64,000 bases of DNA, from positions 1-64,000 of the forward strand of contig JBBQKG010000006.1 of assembly GCA_038326655.1 (NCBI GenBank), given 5' to 3'. This DNA is from JBBQKG01 sp038326655 (GTDB lineage Bacteria; Actinomycetota; Thermoleophilia; Solirubrobacterales; JBBDJG01). Below, piece after piece: positions 32,105 through 40,035 of this stretch. Position numbers and translations under genes: made by a program. Under the pieces are notes generated by a model. That model worked only from the letters and a program-made list of their open reading frames with translations. It did no database searches and had not been told where the DNA came from. Position 1 is the first letter of the stretch. Each line of letters begins with the position of its first letter.

Positions 32105-32875
32105 ATGACGGAGCGGAGCGTCCAACCCGCCACAAACCCGACCGTCGCCTTGGCGACGGTCGGCCTTTCTCTCGATGTGTTCGAAGGGCCCTTCGACCTC
32201 CTGATCACGCTGATCCTCAATGAGGAGGTGGACCTGCTCGAGGTCCATCTCGCCGACGTCGTGCTGGCCTACATCGAGCGGCTCGAGGCACGTGGTGAGC
32301 TCGATCTCGAGGCGGCGACCGAGTTCCTGATCCTGATCGCCGCGCTGCTCGAGTTGAAGTCGCGGCTGATGCTGCCGGGCGCGGAGGTCGACGGCTTGCA
32401 GCTCGAGCCGCAGGAGGCGGTCGAGGAGCTGCTCGCGCGGCTGCTCGAGTACCGGCGCTTCCGTGGGGCCGCGGACTGGCTGCACGAGCGCCTCGCCTCC
32501 GAGCAGCGGTTTCGCTACCGCGCCGCGCCGCTGCCGCCGGAGCTCCGGCGCGTCACGCTCGAGGCCGCTCGCCCGGTCTACAAGCCCGAGCGGCTGGTCG
32601 GCGCGATGCGGGCGCTGCTGCGGACGCCGCCCGAGGTCGACCTGCGGCACATGCACCACCCGACCGTCTCGCTCGAGCGCCGGCTTGCCCACCTCCGCGA
32701 CCTGCTCGGCAGCCGGGGGAGCTTCTCGTTCGAGCAGGCCGTCGAAGGCGCAGACCGCATGACGCAGGCGGTGACGCTGTTCGCGCTGCTGGAGCTCTAC
32801 AAGAGCGGCGAGCTCGTCTGGCGGCAGCGGGAGAATTTCGGCGAGATCGAGATCATGGCCGGCGAGACGAGGTGA
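32105..32875 (+). CDS. scpA: Segregation and condensation protein A
   Basis: 256 residues from ATG at 32105, 9 bases after GGAG (32092-32095); an ATG at 32090 overlapping the trpS stop is the alternative. Kleisin subunit: LDVFEGPFDLLITLILNEEVDLLEV, ATEFLILIAALLELKSRLML, then a basic linker and the C-terminal winged helix (FSFEQAVEGADRMTQAVTLFALLELYKSGELV) that binds the SMC head. With ScpB and SMC it compacts and segregates the chromosome. The ~20 residues before LSLDVFEGP are encoded by a palindromic repeat (32126-32163) and are probably a repeat-derived extension. Confidence 0.93.
   Translation: MTERSVQPATNPTVALATVGLSLDVFEGPFDLLITLILNEEVDLLEVHLADVVLAYIERLEARGELDLEAATEFLILIAALLELKSRLMLPGAEVDGLQLEPQEAVEELLARLLEYRRFRGAADWLHERLASEQRFRYRAAPLPPELRRVTLEAARPVYKPERLVGAMRALLRTPPEVDLRHMHHPTVSLERRLAHLRDLLGSRGSFSFEQAVEGADRMTQAVTLFALLELYKSGELVWRQRENFGEIEIMAGETR
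32126..32163 (+). repeat. Palindromic repeat inside the scpA 5' coding end
   Basis: The 19-base block CCCGCCACAAACCCGACCG (32126-32144) is identical, on the opposite strand, to 55974-55992 in the GT2 gene. It runs into a perfect 12-base inverted repeat, arms 32138-32149 and 32152-32163 around TT. It is read in frame as the residues before the first conserved ScpA motif. Confidence 0.8.
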
Positions 32876-33450
32876 AAAACATGGGCCCGATCGCGCGACA
32901 GGTGTCCGCGCTGCTGTTCTGTGCCCTCGAGCCGGTCGCCGTTCGCGAGCTGGCCGAGGCACTCGAATGCGAGGTTCAGGACGTCGACGAGGCGGTTGCC
33001 GAGCTCCGCGAGACCTTCGCGGAAGGCGGCTCCGGCATCGTCCTCCGGGAGGTCGCCGGCGGCCTCACGTTCGCCTCCGACCCGGAGGCCGACACGGCCG
33101 TGAGGCGCCTGCTCAGCAGGCCGCGGACGCCGCCGCTGTCGCAGGCCCAGGCGGAATGCCTGGCGATCGTGGCTTACCTCCAGCCGGTCTCACGCCCGGA
33201 GATCGCGCGGATCAGGGGGGTCAACTCGGACTCGGCCGCAGCGACGCTCGAGGAGCGCGGCCTGATCGAGGAGAAGGGGCGCAGCCAGTTCGGCGCGATC
33301 CTCTACAAGACGACGCCGTTGTTCGAGAAGCTCTTCGGGCTCGAGGACATCGGCGCGCTGCCCGACTTCAAGGCGTTCGAGCCGAGCGTCGAGGACGCCG
33401 CCGAGCTGCGGGACAAGCTCCTGCGGGCAGGCGAGCAGCGCGTCAGCTGA
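32872..33450 (+). CDS. scpB: Segregation and condensation protein B
   Basis: 192 residues, GTG overlapping the scpA stop. Two winged-helix domains: ALLFCALEPVAVRELAEAL and LSQAQAECLAIVAYLQPVSRPEIARIRGVNSD, with the typical GAILYKTTPLFEKLFGLEDIGALPDF ending. It binds the ScpA linker as a dimer in the SMC complex. It converges on the cytochrome gene with a 22-base gap. Confidence 0.94.
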   Translation: MKNMGPIARQVSALLFCALEPVAVRELAEALECEVQDVDEAVAELRETFAEGGSGIVLREVAGGLTFASDPEADTAVRRLLSRPRTPPLSQAQAECLAIVAYLQPVSRPEIARIRGVNSDSAAATLEERGLIEEKGRSQFGAILYKTTPLFEKLFGLEDIGALPDFKAFEPSVEDAAELRDKLLRAGEQRVS

Positions 33451-33472
33451 GTCTGTCCCGTAGCGCCCGGCG

Positions 33473-34024
33473 TTACTTGCCGGCGACGGTCGAGACGTAG
33501 GTCGCGACCGCGTCGGCGTCCTTGCCGGTCACGATGTTGGCGGGCATCGTGCCGCTGCCGAGGCCGCCGTTCTTGATCGCCGCCAGCACCCGCTGCTTGT
33601 CCGGCTTGACCGTGTCGAGCACGGGCCCGACCTTCCCGGAGGTGCCGGCGTCGGCGAGCGTGTGGCACGTGCCGCAGTTCTGCTGGAAGATCTGCTTGCC
33701 CTGTGCAAGCGCGGTCGCGTTGGAGGAGCCGCCGCCGGCCGCGGCCTTCTTCTGACCGCCGCTCTTCTTGCTGCTTCCACCGCTGCCGCTGGCTCCGGTC
33801 GAGGTCGTCGAGGTGCCGCCGCCGCTCGGCGCCGCGGCGGCGGTGCTGCCGCCTCCGCCGGAGGTCTTCGACTTGTGGTCGTCGATCACGAGCGCGGGGA
33901 TGCCGAATCCGAACACCACCGCGATCGCTCCGAACACGAGCCAGCCGGCGGGCAGGGCCCGCAGCAGCAGGCCGCCCACGCAAAGCGCGAGGCCGATGAG
34001 GAGAAGGACCCAGAGCGTGTCCAA
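33473..34024 (-). CDS. Membrane-anchored c-type cytochrome
   Basis: 183 residues. Two N-terminal hydrophobic segments (LWVLLLIGLALCVGGLLL and WLVFGAIAVVFGFGIPALVI) are followed by a ~65-residue Gly/Ser/Thr/Lys linker and a compact cytochrome c domain. That domain has the haem-binding CGTCH and a distal axial Met in GSGTMPANIV. It is a class I monohaem cytochrome tethered on the outside of the membrane, suited to electron transfer between respiratory complexes. No oxidase or dehydrogenase gene is near, and it sits on the opposite strand inside the scpAB-rluB group, so the partner is unknown. Confidence 0.85.
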   Translation of the reverse strand: MDTLWVLLLIGLALCVGGLLLRALPAGWLVFGAIAVVFGFGIPALVIDDHKSKTSGGGGSTAAAAPSGGGTSTTSTGASGSGGSSKKSGGQKKAAAGGGSSNATALAQGKQIFQQNCGTCHTLADAGTSGKVGPVLDTVKPDKQRVLAAIKNGGLGSGTMPANIVTGKDADAVATYVSTVAGK

Positions 34025-34092
34025 GGCGGCGGGGATTATGCCATGGGCGGGGGCGGCGACCGCCCGCCCGCCGGTGGGGGAATATTGATCAG

Positions 34093-34821
34093 GTGAGACT
34101 TGCCAAGTACCTGGCCCATGCGGGCGTCTCGTCGCGGCGGGCCGCTGAGCGGCTGATCACGGAGGGCCGCGTGTCCGTCGACGGGCAGGTCGTGAGAGAC
34201 CCGGCGCGCGACGTCGACCACGCAAACGAAGTGGTGGCGAACGGCGACCCGGTGCGTGCCGAGCCGCTCGAATACCACCTCGTGAACAAGCCCGTCGGAG
34301 TGGTCTCGACCGCGCGGGACCCCGGAGGCAGGCCGACCGTCGTGGAGATCGTCGACTCTGGAGCACGCCTCTATCCGGTCGGGCGACTCGATGCCGAGAG
34401 CTCCGGCCTTGTCCTCCTGACCAACGACGGCGAGCTTGCGAACCTCCTCATGCACCCCCGCTACCAGGTCGAGAAGGCCTACCGCGTGTGGGTGCGCGGC
34501 TGGCCTTCGAAGGCGGCCCTGGGGGCGTTGCGGCGTGGCGTCGAGCTCGAGGACGGCCGCACCGCGCCGGCGCGGGTCGAGATCCTGCGGTCCCGCGGCC
34601 AGGAGACAGAGCTCGAGCTGACGATCCGCGAGGGGCGCAACAGGATCGTGCGACGCATGCTCGACGCGGTCGGCTACCCGGTGATCTCGCTCGTGCGCAC
34701 CCGCCTCGGGTCGCTCGAGCTGGGCCGCCTGACGCCCGGCGGGTCGCGACGTCTGCGCCCGCCGGAGGTGGAGCGGCTGACCCGCGCTGCAAGAATCCCG
34801 CCTGGTGGACGACAGGGCTGA
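34093..34821 (+). CDS. rluB: 23S rRNA pseudouridine synthase, RluB/RsuA family
   Basis: 242 residues, GTG start. An N-terminal S4 RNA-binding domain (RLAKYLAHAGVSSRRAAERLITEGRVSVDG) is followed by a RsuA-type catalytic domain: HLVNKPVGVVST, the catalytic Asp in VGRLDAESSGLVLLTNDGEL and GRNRIVRRMLDAVGYPV. Co-location with scpA-scpB is widespread and favours RluB (U2605 of 23S rRNA) over RsuA. The C terminus overlaps the chorismate mutase start by 17 bases. Confidence 0.92.
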   Translation: MRLAKYLAHAGVSSRRAAERLITEGRVSVDGQVVRDPARDVDHANEVVANGDPVRAEPLEYHLVNKPVGVVSTARDPGGRPTVVEIVDSGARLYPVGRLDAESSGLVLLTNDGELANLLMHPRYQVEKAYRVWVRGWPSKAALGALRRGVELEDGRTAPARVEILRSRGQETELELTIREGRNRIVRRMLDAVGYPVISLVRTRLGSLELGRLTPGGSRRLRPPEVERLTRAARIPPGGRQG

Positions 34822-35191
34822 CATCAGCAGGGTGCACGCGCTGCGCGGCGCGACCTCGGTCGACGCCAACGACGCCGAGGCGATCCTCGAGGGCACGCGG
34901 GAGCTGATGACCGAGCTGATGCGCCGCAACGAGCTCGGCCCGGACCAGATGGTGAGCTGCATCTTCACCGCCACGACCGACCTCAACGCGCAGTTCCCCG
35001 CGGTCGCGGCCCGTGACCTCGGTCTCGGCCGCGTACCGCTGCTTTGCTCCCAGGAGATCGACGTCCCAGGCGCGCTGCCGCGCGTGATCCGGGTGTTGAT
35101 CCACTACTACGCCGCGGACGGGCACGAGGCCCGGCACGTCTACCTGCGCGAGGCCCGCAGCCTGCGCACGGACCTCGAGTCGGCACAATGA
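34805..35191 (+). CDS. aroH: Chorismate mutase, AroH type
   Basis: 128 residues, GTG at 34805 inside the end of rluB. The opening VHALRGATSVDANDAEAI contains the active-site Arg of the trimeric AroH fold. CIFTATTDLNAQFPAVAAR and VLIHYYAADGHEARHVYLREARSLRTDL follow; Arg and Tyr residues there complete the site. It converts chorismate to prephenate. It begins the aromatic group that goes on to hisC, aroF, tyrA and aroA and provides prephenate for TyrA. Confidence 0.93.
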   Translation: MDDRADISRVHALRGATSVDANDAEAILEGTRELMTELMRRNELGPDQMVSCIFTATTDLNAQFPAVAARDLGLGRVPLLCSQEIDVPGALPRVIRVLIHYYAADGHEARHVYLREARSLRTDLESAQ

Positions 35192-35198
35192 GCCTTCC

Positions 35199-36284
35199 AT
35201 GAGCCTTGCCTTTGCCCAGAAGCTCGCTCGTATCCCGCACTACGCCGCCGGCGCGGAGAGCGCGGACGCCGCCTCGCAGGCGGACACCGTCGTGATGCTG
35301 GCCTCGAACGAGTCGCCCTTCCCGCCCGTGCAGGGAGTCATCGACGCGGTCGTGAAGGAGGCTGGGTCCGTGAACCGGTATCCCGACCCGAGCGCGCGCC
35401 GCCTGCGCGGAGCGCTCGGCGCTCGTTATGACCTGCCGACCTCCCGGATCGCCGTCGGCAACGGCTCCTGCGAGATCCTGCTCGCGGCGGCCGCCGCGCT
35501 GCTCGAGCCCTGGAGCGAGCTGGTCTACGCGTGGCCTTCGTTCTCGATGTACCCGCACCTCGACGGCGTCACGGACGCAAAGGCGGTCCGGGTGCCGCTG
35601 ACGGACGGCTACGTGCACGACCTGGACGCGATGCTGGCCGCGATCACCGACCAGACGCGCATGCTGATCGTGTGCAACCCCAACAACCCGACCGGGACCT
35701 ACCTCGCGAGCGCCACGATCGCGGGCTTCCTGGACGAGGTCCCCGAGCGCGTGCTCGTGATCCTCGACGAGGCCTACATCGAGTACCTGACGCTGGAGGA
35801 CCCCGACACGACGATCGACCTGCTGCGCCGCTTCCCCCACCTCGCGATTCTCCGCACGTTCTCGAAGGCCTTCGGCCTCGCCGGCCTGCGCGTGGGGTAT
35901 GCGCTCGGCCCGGAGGCGTTCGTGCATGCCGTGAACGCCGTCCGCCAGCCGTTCACGGTGAATCACCTCGCCCAGGTGGCCGCGACCGAGGCGCTTCGCC
36001 ACCAGGACGACGTCACGCGCCGCGCCGAGTGGAACGCGGCCGAGCGGCTGTGGATGGAGGAGCAGCTCGCGGAGATCGGCTTCGACGTCGCCGACAGCCA
36101 GGCCAACTTCTGCTGGATCGGGCTCGGCGAGCTGGAGGAGGCGGACGTGATGGCCGCGCTCGCGCGCGCCGGTGTCGCGGTCCGTCCCGGCAAAGGGCTC
36201 GGCGGACCCGGCTTCGTACGCGTCACGTACGGCACGCGGGCCGAGAACGAACGCTTCATCGCCGCGCTGCGCGACTGCCTTTAG
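35199..36284 (+). CDS. hisC: HisC-family aminotransferase (histidinol-phosphate / aromatic)
   Basis: 361 residues, ATG start 7 bases after the mutase. Fold-type I PLP enzyme: ASNESPFPP, NRYPDPSARRLRGALGAR, VGNGSCEILL, NPNNPTGTYL, ILDEAYIEYL, and the PLP lysine in RTFSKAFGLAGLRVGYA. Family members act on histidinol phosphate, phenylpyruvate or both. No other his gene is present, and it lies between chorismate mutase and DAHP synthase, so I infer an aromatic aminotransferase role (Phe/Tyr formation), possibly in addition to histidine synthesis. Sequence alone does not settle it. Confidence 0.88.
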   Translation: MSLAFAQKLARIPHYAAGAESADAASQADTVVMLASNESPFPPVQGVIDAVVKEAGSVNRYPDPSARRLRGALGARYDLPTSRIAVGNGSCEILLAAAAALLEPWSELVYAWPSFSMYPHLDGVTDAKAVRVPLTDGYVHDLDAMLAAITDQTRMLIVCNPNNPTGTYLASATIAGFLDEVPERVLVILDEAYIEYLTLEDPDTTIDLLRRFPHLAILRTFSKAFGLAGLRVGYALGPEAFVHAVNAVRQPFTVNHLAQVAATEALRHQDDVTRRAEWNAAERLWMEEQLAEIGFDVADSQANFCWIGLGELEEADVMAALARAGVAVRPGKGLGGPGFVRVTYGTRAENERFIAALRDCL

Positions 36285-36296
36285 TCCTGCCCTTGT

Positions 36297-36313
36297 CGGC
36301 CCGCTTTGGGCCG
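36297..36313 (+). terminator. Hairpin after hisC
   Basis: CGGCCC (36297-36302) and GGGCCG (36308-36313) pair perfectly around GCTTT, 13 bases beyond the hisC stop. There is no T run, so termination would be Rho-aided or of the U-less type. It separates hisC from the aroF leader promoter. Confidence 0.5.
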
Positions 36314-36318
36314 GAAAG

Positions 36319-36348
36319 TGGACGTACGCGCGCCGGACCTGCTACAAA
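36319..36348 (+). promoter_or_regulatory. Predicted aroF leader promoter
   Basis: TGGACG (36319-36324) and TACAAA (36343-36348) are 18 bases apart. Transcription would start around 36355-36357, that is at the GTG of the leader ORF, giving a leaderless leader-peptide message. Assigned by eye. Confidence 0.45.
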
Positions 36349-36356
36349 CTGAGGCA

Positions 36357-36446
36357 GTGAAGGAGCGCCTCAACGCCGTTGCCCCATCCGCCCGCCTCGC
36401 GGGCCCGCAGTGGCGCGCCTCCTTTTATTGCTGGCGATTTAGCTAG
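36357..36446 (+). CDS. Predicted aromatic leader peptide upstream of aroF
   Basis: A 29-codon ORF (GTG 36357, TAG 36444-36446) whose last third reads WRASFYCWRFS: two Trp, two Phe and one Tyr in eleven residues. Phe codons are TTT, which is rare in this GC-rich segment. It lies 136 bases before the gene for DAHP synthase, the entry step to Trp, Phe and Tyr, exactly where a ribosome-stalling leader would be expected. A GAGG at 36351-36354 is too close to be a normal ribosome site, so initiation is probably leaderless. Small size makes chance possible; the composition and the hairpins around it argue against that. Confidence 0.6.
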   Translation: MKERLNAVAPSARLAGPQWRASFYCWRFS

Positions 36447-36538
36447 GCGTTCGGCCGACCGCCGCTTTCACCCGTTTCCAGAGCACAGGTCGAGCGCCGA
36501 AACTCCGCACCCCCGGGCGGTGGGTCCCGTTCCGCCCG
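36361..36538 (+). promoter_or_regulatory. Predicted transcription attenuator before aroF
   Basis: Several alternative pairings are visible. (a) AGGAGCGCC (36361-36369) with GGCGC and TCCT (36412-36423), directly followed by TTTTATT. (b) GGCG (36446-36449) with CGCC (36460-36463). (c) ACCGCC (36458-36463) with GGCGGT (36516-36521). (d) CGGGCGG (36514-36520) with CCGCCCG (36532-36538). Pairing c excludes both b and d, the classic antiterminator arrangement. A ribosome stalled on the Trp/Phe/Tyr codons at 36411-36440 would cover b's left arm, favour c and block d, letting RNA polymerase reach aroF. Hairpin d lacks a T run. Confidence 0.5.
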
Positions 36539-36582
36539 ATACACGGCCAGTGGAAACCAGGTAGAAACCAGCGAGGCGAAAG

Positions 36583-37608
<1,026 letters not shown>

Positions 37609-37618
37609 TGGTGGCTCT

Positions 37619-38725
37619 CTGCGCATAGCCGTTCTCGGCGTCGGGCTGATCGGCGGCTCGATCGGGCTGGCCGCGCGGCGGCAGATCGAGGACGCGAGCG
37701 TGAGCGGGTTCGACCCCGACCAGGGCGCGCTCGCAGCGGCACAGGAGCGCGGCGCCGTCGACGACGCCTTCGCGAGCGCCGAGGAGGCGCTCGAGGGCGC
37801 CGAGGTCTGCTTCGTCTGCGCGCCGGTCGGGGTGCTGCCCGAGCTGGTCCTGACGGCGCTCCGGGCGGGCGGCGACTGCGTCGTGAGCGATGTCGGCTCG
37901 ACCAAGCGTGCGGTCGTCGAGGCGGTCGCGTCGTCGGGGCTCGCCGAGGCCGACCGCGAGCGCTTCGTGGGCGGCCATCCGCTCGCGGGCGCAGAGGCGG
38001 CGGGGGTGGAGCACTCCCGGCCGGAGCTCTTCGAAGGGGCGACCTGGTACCTCACGCCGATCGAGCGCACCAGCGGCCTGCTGTACGAGCGGCTGTACCG
38101 CACGGTTTCCGCCCTCGGCGCGCGGCCGGAGGCGATCGCCGCAGGCGTGCACGACCGCGTGATGGCGACCGTCAGCCACCTCCCGCACGTGCTCGCGAAC
38201 GTGCTCGCCAACCAGGCTGCCGGCGCGCTCGTCGACGACGCGCAGCGGCTGCCCGCCACCGGGCCGAGCTTTCGCGATGCGACGCGGGTGGCGGGCGCCA
38301 ATCCCCGCCTCTGGCGCGACATCCTGCTCTCCAACAGCGACGCCGTCGCGGCCGAGCTCGACGCCTTCGGGGCGGCGCTCGAACGAATCAGCGCCGACCT
38401 TCGCCTGGGCGACGCGGGGGCGCTCGAAAGCTGGATCGGCCGGTCGCGGGTCGACCGGCGGCGGCTCCGCGAGGCGGATGTCGCAGGTGGCCCCGTGACG
38501 GAGGTGCGCGTCTCGGTGCCGAACCGGCCGGGAATCGTCGCCCAGCTCGCGCTCGCGGTCGGCGACGCCGGGGTCAACATCGTCGACATGGCGCTCTACC
38601 CGGCGGCCGACATGCAGTCCGGAGCGATCGCGCTCTGGGTCGCCGGCGAGGGCAGCGCCGAGCGCGTCGTGGCGCTGATCGGCGAGCTGGGCTTTGCGGC
38701 CTCCGTCGTCGACGGCAACGCCTAG
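37619..38725 (+). CDS. tyrA: Prephenate dehydrogenase with ACT domain, probable CTG start
   Basis: 368 residues from CTG at 37619. The Rossmann motif IAVLGVGLIGGSIGLA begins at the third residue, as is normal for TyrA. SDVGSTKRAVVEAV, GGHPLAGAE and FRDATRVAGANPRLW are family motifs; the C-terminal ~75 residues are an ACT domain (EVRVSVPNRPGIVAQLALAVGDAGVNI split across strands) for tyrosine feedback. In this frame no ATG, GTG or TTG lies between a GTG at 37415 and the Rossmann fold. Starting at 37415 would add 68 Arg/Ser-rich residues that are aroF read out of frame. CTG is therefore the best start. It oxidises prephenate to hydroxyphenylpyruvate. Confidence 0.9.
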   Translation: MRIAVLGVGLIGGSIGLAARRQIEDASVSGFDPDQGALAAAQERGAVDDAFASAEEALEGAEVCFVCAPVGVLPELVLTALRAGGDCVVSDVGSTKRAVVEAVASSGLAEADRERFVGGHPLAGAEAAGVEHSRPELFEGATWYLTPIERTSGLLYERLYRTVSALGARPEAIAAGVHDRVMATVSHLPHVLANVLANQAAGALVDDAQRLPATGPSFRDATRVAGANPRLWRDILLSNSDAVAAELDAFGAALERISADLRLGDAGALESWIGRSRVDRRRLREADVAGGPVTEVRVSVPNRPGIVAQLALAVGDAGVNIVDMALYPAADMQSGAIALWVAGEGSAERVVALIGELGFAASVVDGNA

Positions 38726-38737
38726 GAGGATCGAGCG

Positions 38738-40024
38738 GTGGCGCGGGTCGAGCCGGCAACCCGTCTCGCGGGCGCGCTCGCGCCGCCGGCGGACAAGTCG
38801 ATCTCGCACCGGGCCGCGATCCTGGCCGCGATGTGCGCGGGGCGCACCTCGGTCGAGGGCTACCTGCGCTCGGCGGACACGGACTCGACGCTCGAGGCGA
38901 TGCGCCGGCTCGGCGCTCTCGTCGAGGTGCACGAGCAGGGTGAGCCGTCGCTGGTCGAGATCGAGGGTGTCGGGCTGCACGGCGCAAAGCCGGGCCGGAT
39001 CGACGTCGCCAACGCGGGCACGCTGCTGCGGCTCCTGCCGGGCTGGCTCGCCGGGCAGCGGGCCGGGGAGTGGACGCTCGACGGCGACGAGAGCATCCGC
39101 CGCCGGCCCGTCGACCGCGTCGCGGAGCCGCTCAGGCTCATGGGGGCCGTGGTCGAGTGTCGCGACGGGCGCCTGCCCCCGCTGCTCGTGCGAGGGGCGG
39201 AGCTCAGCGGGATTCGCTACGAGCTGCCCGTCGCGAGCGCCCAGGTGAAGTCCTGCGTGTTGCTGGCAGGGCTGCTCGCCGCGGGTGAGACGACCGTCGT
39301 GGAGCCGGTGCGAAGCCGTGACCACACCGAGCGCATGCTGGTGGCTGCCGGTGCGCCACTCGAGTCTCGTGACGGCGTCGTGACCGTGCGCGCACCGCAG
39401 GCCCTCGAGCTCGGGCGCATCGTGGTCCCTGGCGACTTCTCCTCGGCGGCCTTCTGGATCGTCGCCGCGACGCTCGTGGCGGGCTCGGAGCTGAAGCTCC
39501 ACGCGGTCGGCCTGAACCCCACGCGGATCGGGCTCCTGCGCGTGCTGGAGCGGATGGGTGCGGCGGTCGAGGTGGTCGACCGGCGGATGGTCGGCATGGA
39601 GCCCGTCGCCGAGTTGCTGGTGCGAAGCGCCTCGCTGGGCGCGACCGCGGTCGCGCCGGGCGAGGTCCCGCTGTTGATCGACGAGCTGCCGCTGGTCGCG
39701 CTGCTCGGGGCGTTTGCGGAGGGCACGACGGTCGTGACGGGCGCCGAAGAGCTGCGGCACAAGGAGTCGGACCGGATCGAGACAGTCGTCGAGGGCCTGC
39801 GGTCGCTCGGTGCGAAGATCGATGGGCGCCCGGACGGGTTCGCGGTCGAGGGCATGGGCGGGCTGCCCGGCGGGGTGCTCGATGCGGCCGGCGATCACCG
39901 GCTTGCGATGCTCGGGGCAGTCGCGGGCCTCGCCTCCCGTGGCGGGGTCGAGATCCGCGGCGCAGAGGCGGCGGCTGTCTCGTATCCACGCTTTTTCGAC
40001 GATCTCGGCCTGATCACCTCGTAG
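38738..40024 (+). CDS. aroA: 3-phosphoshikimate 1-carboxyvinyltransferase (EPSP synthase)
   Basis: 428 residues, GTG preceded by TAGGAGG. Two-domain inverse-barrel enzyme: PPADKSISHRAAILAA, the PEP-site loop NAGTLLRLLPG, RRRPVDRVAEPLRLMG, VASAQVKSCVLLAGL, PGDFSSAAFW, ELRHKESDRI and GDHRLAM. The loop has Leu where class I enzymes carry the conserved Pro (NAGTAMRPL in E. coli) and resembles class II enzymes, which often tolerate glyphosate; that property is inference. It links shikimate-3-phosphate with PEP, two steps after AroF's branch. Confidence 0.96.
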   Translation: MARVEPATRLAGALAPPADKSISHRAAILAAMCAGRTSVEGYLRSADTDSTLEAMRRLGALVEVHEQGEPSLVEIEGVGLHGAKPGRIDVANAGTLLRLLPGWLAGQRAGEWTLDGDESIRRRPVDRVAEPLRLMGAVVECRDGRLPPLLVRGAELSGIRYELPVASAQVKSCVLLAGLLAAGETTVVEPVRSRDHTERMLVAAGAPLESRDGVVTVRAPQALELGRIVVPGDFSSAAFWIVAATLVAGSELKLHAVGLNPTRIGLLRVLERMGAAVEVVDRRMVGMEPVAELLVRSASLGATAVAPGEVPLLIDELPLVALLGAFAEGTTVVTGAEELRHKESDRIETVVEGLRSLGAKIDGRPDGFAVEGMGGLPGGVLDAAGDHRLAMLGAVAGLASRGGVEIRGAEAAAVSYPRFFDDLGLITS

Positions 40025-40035
40025 AGTCCCGTCGG

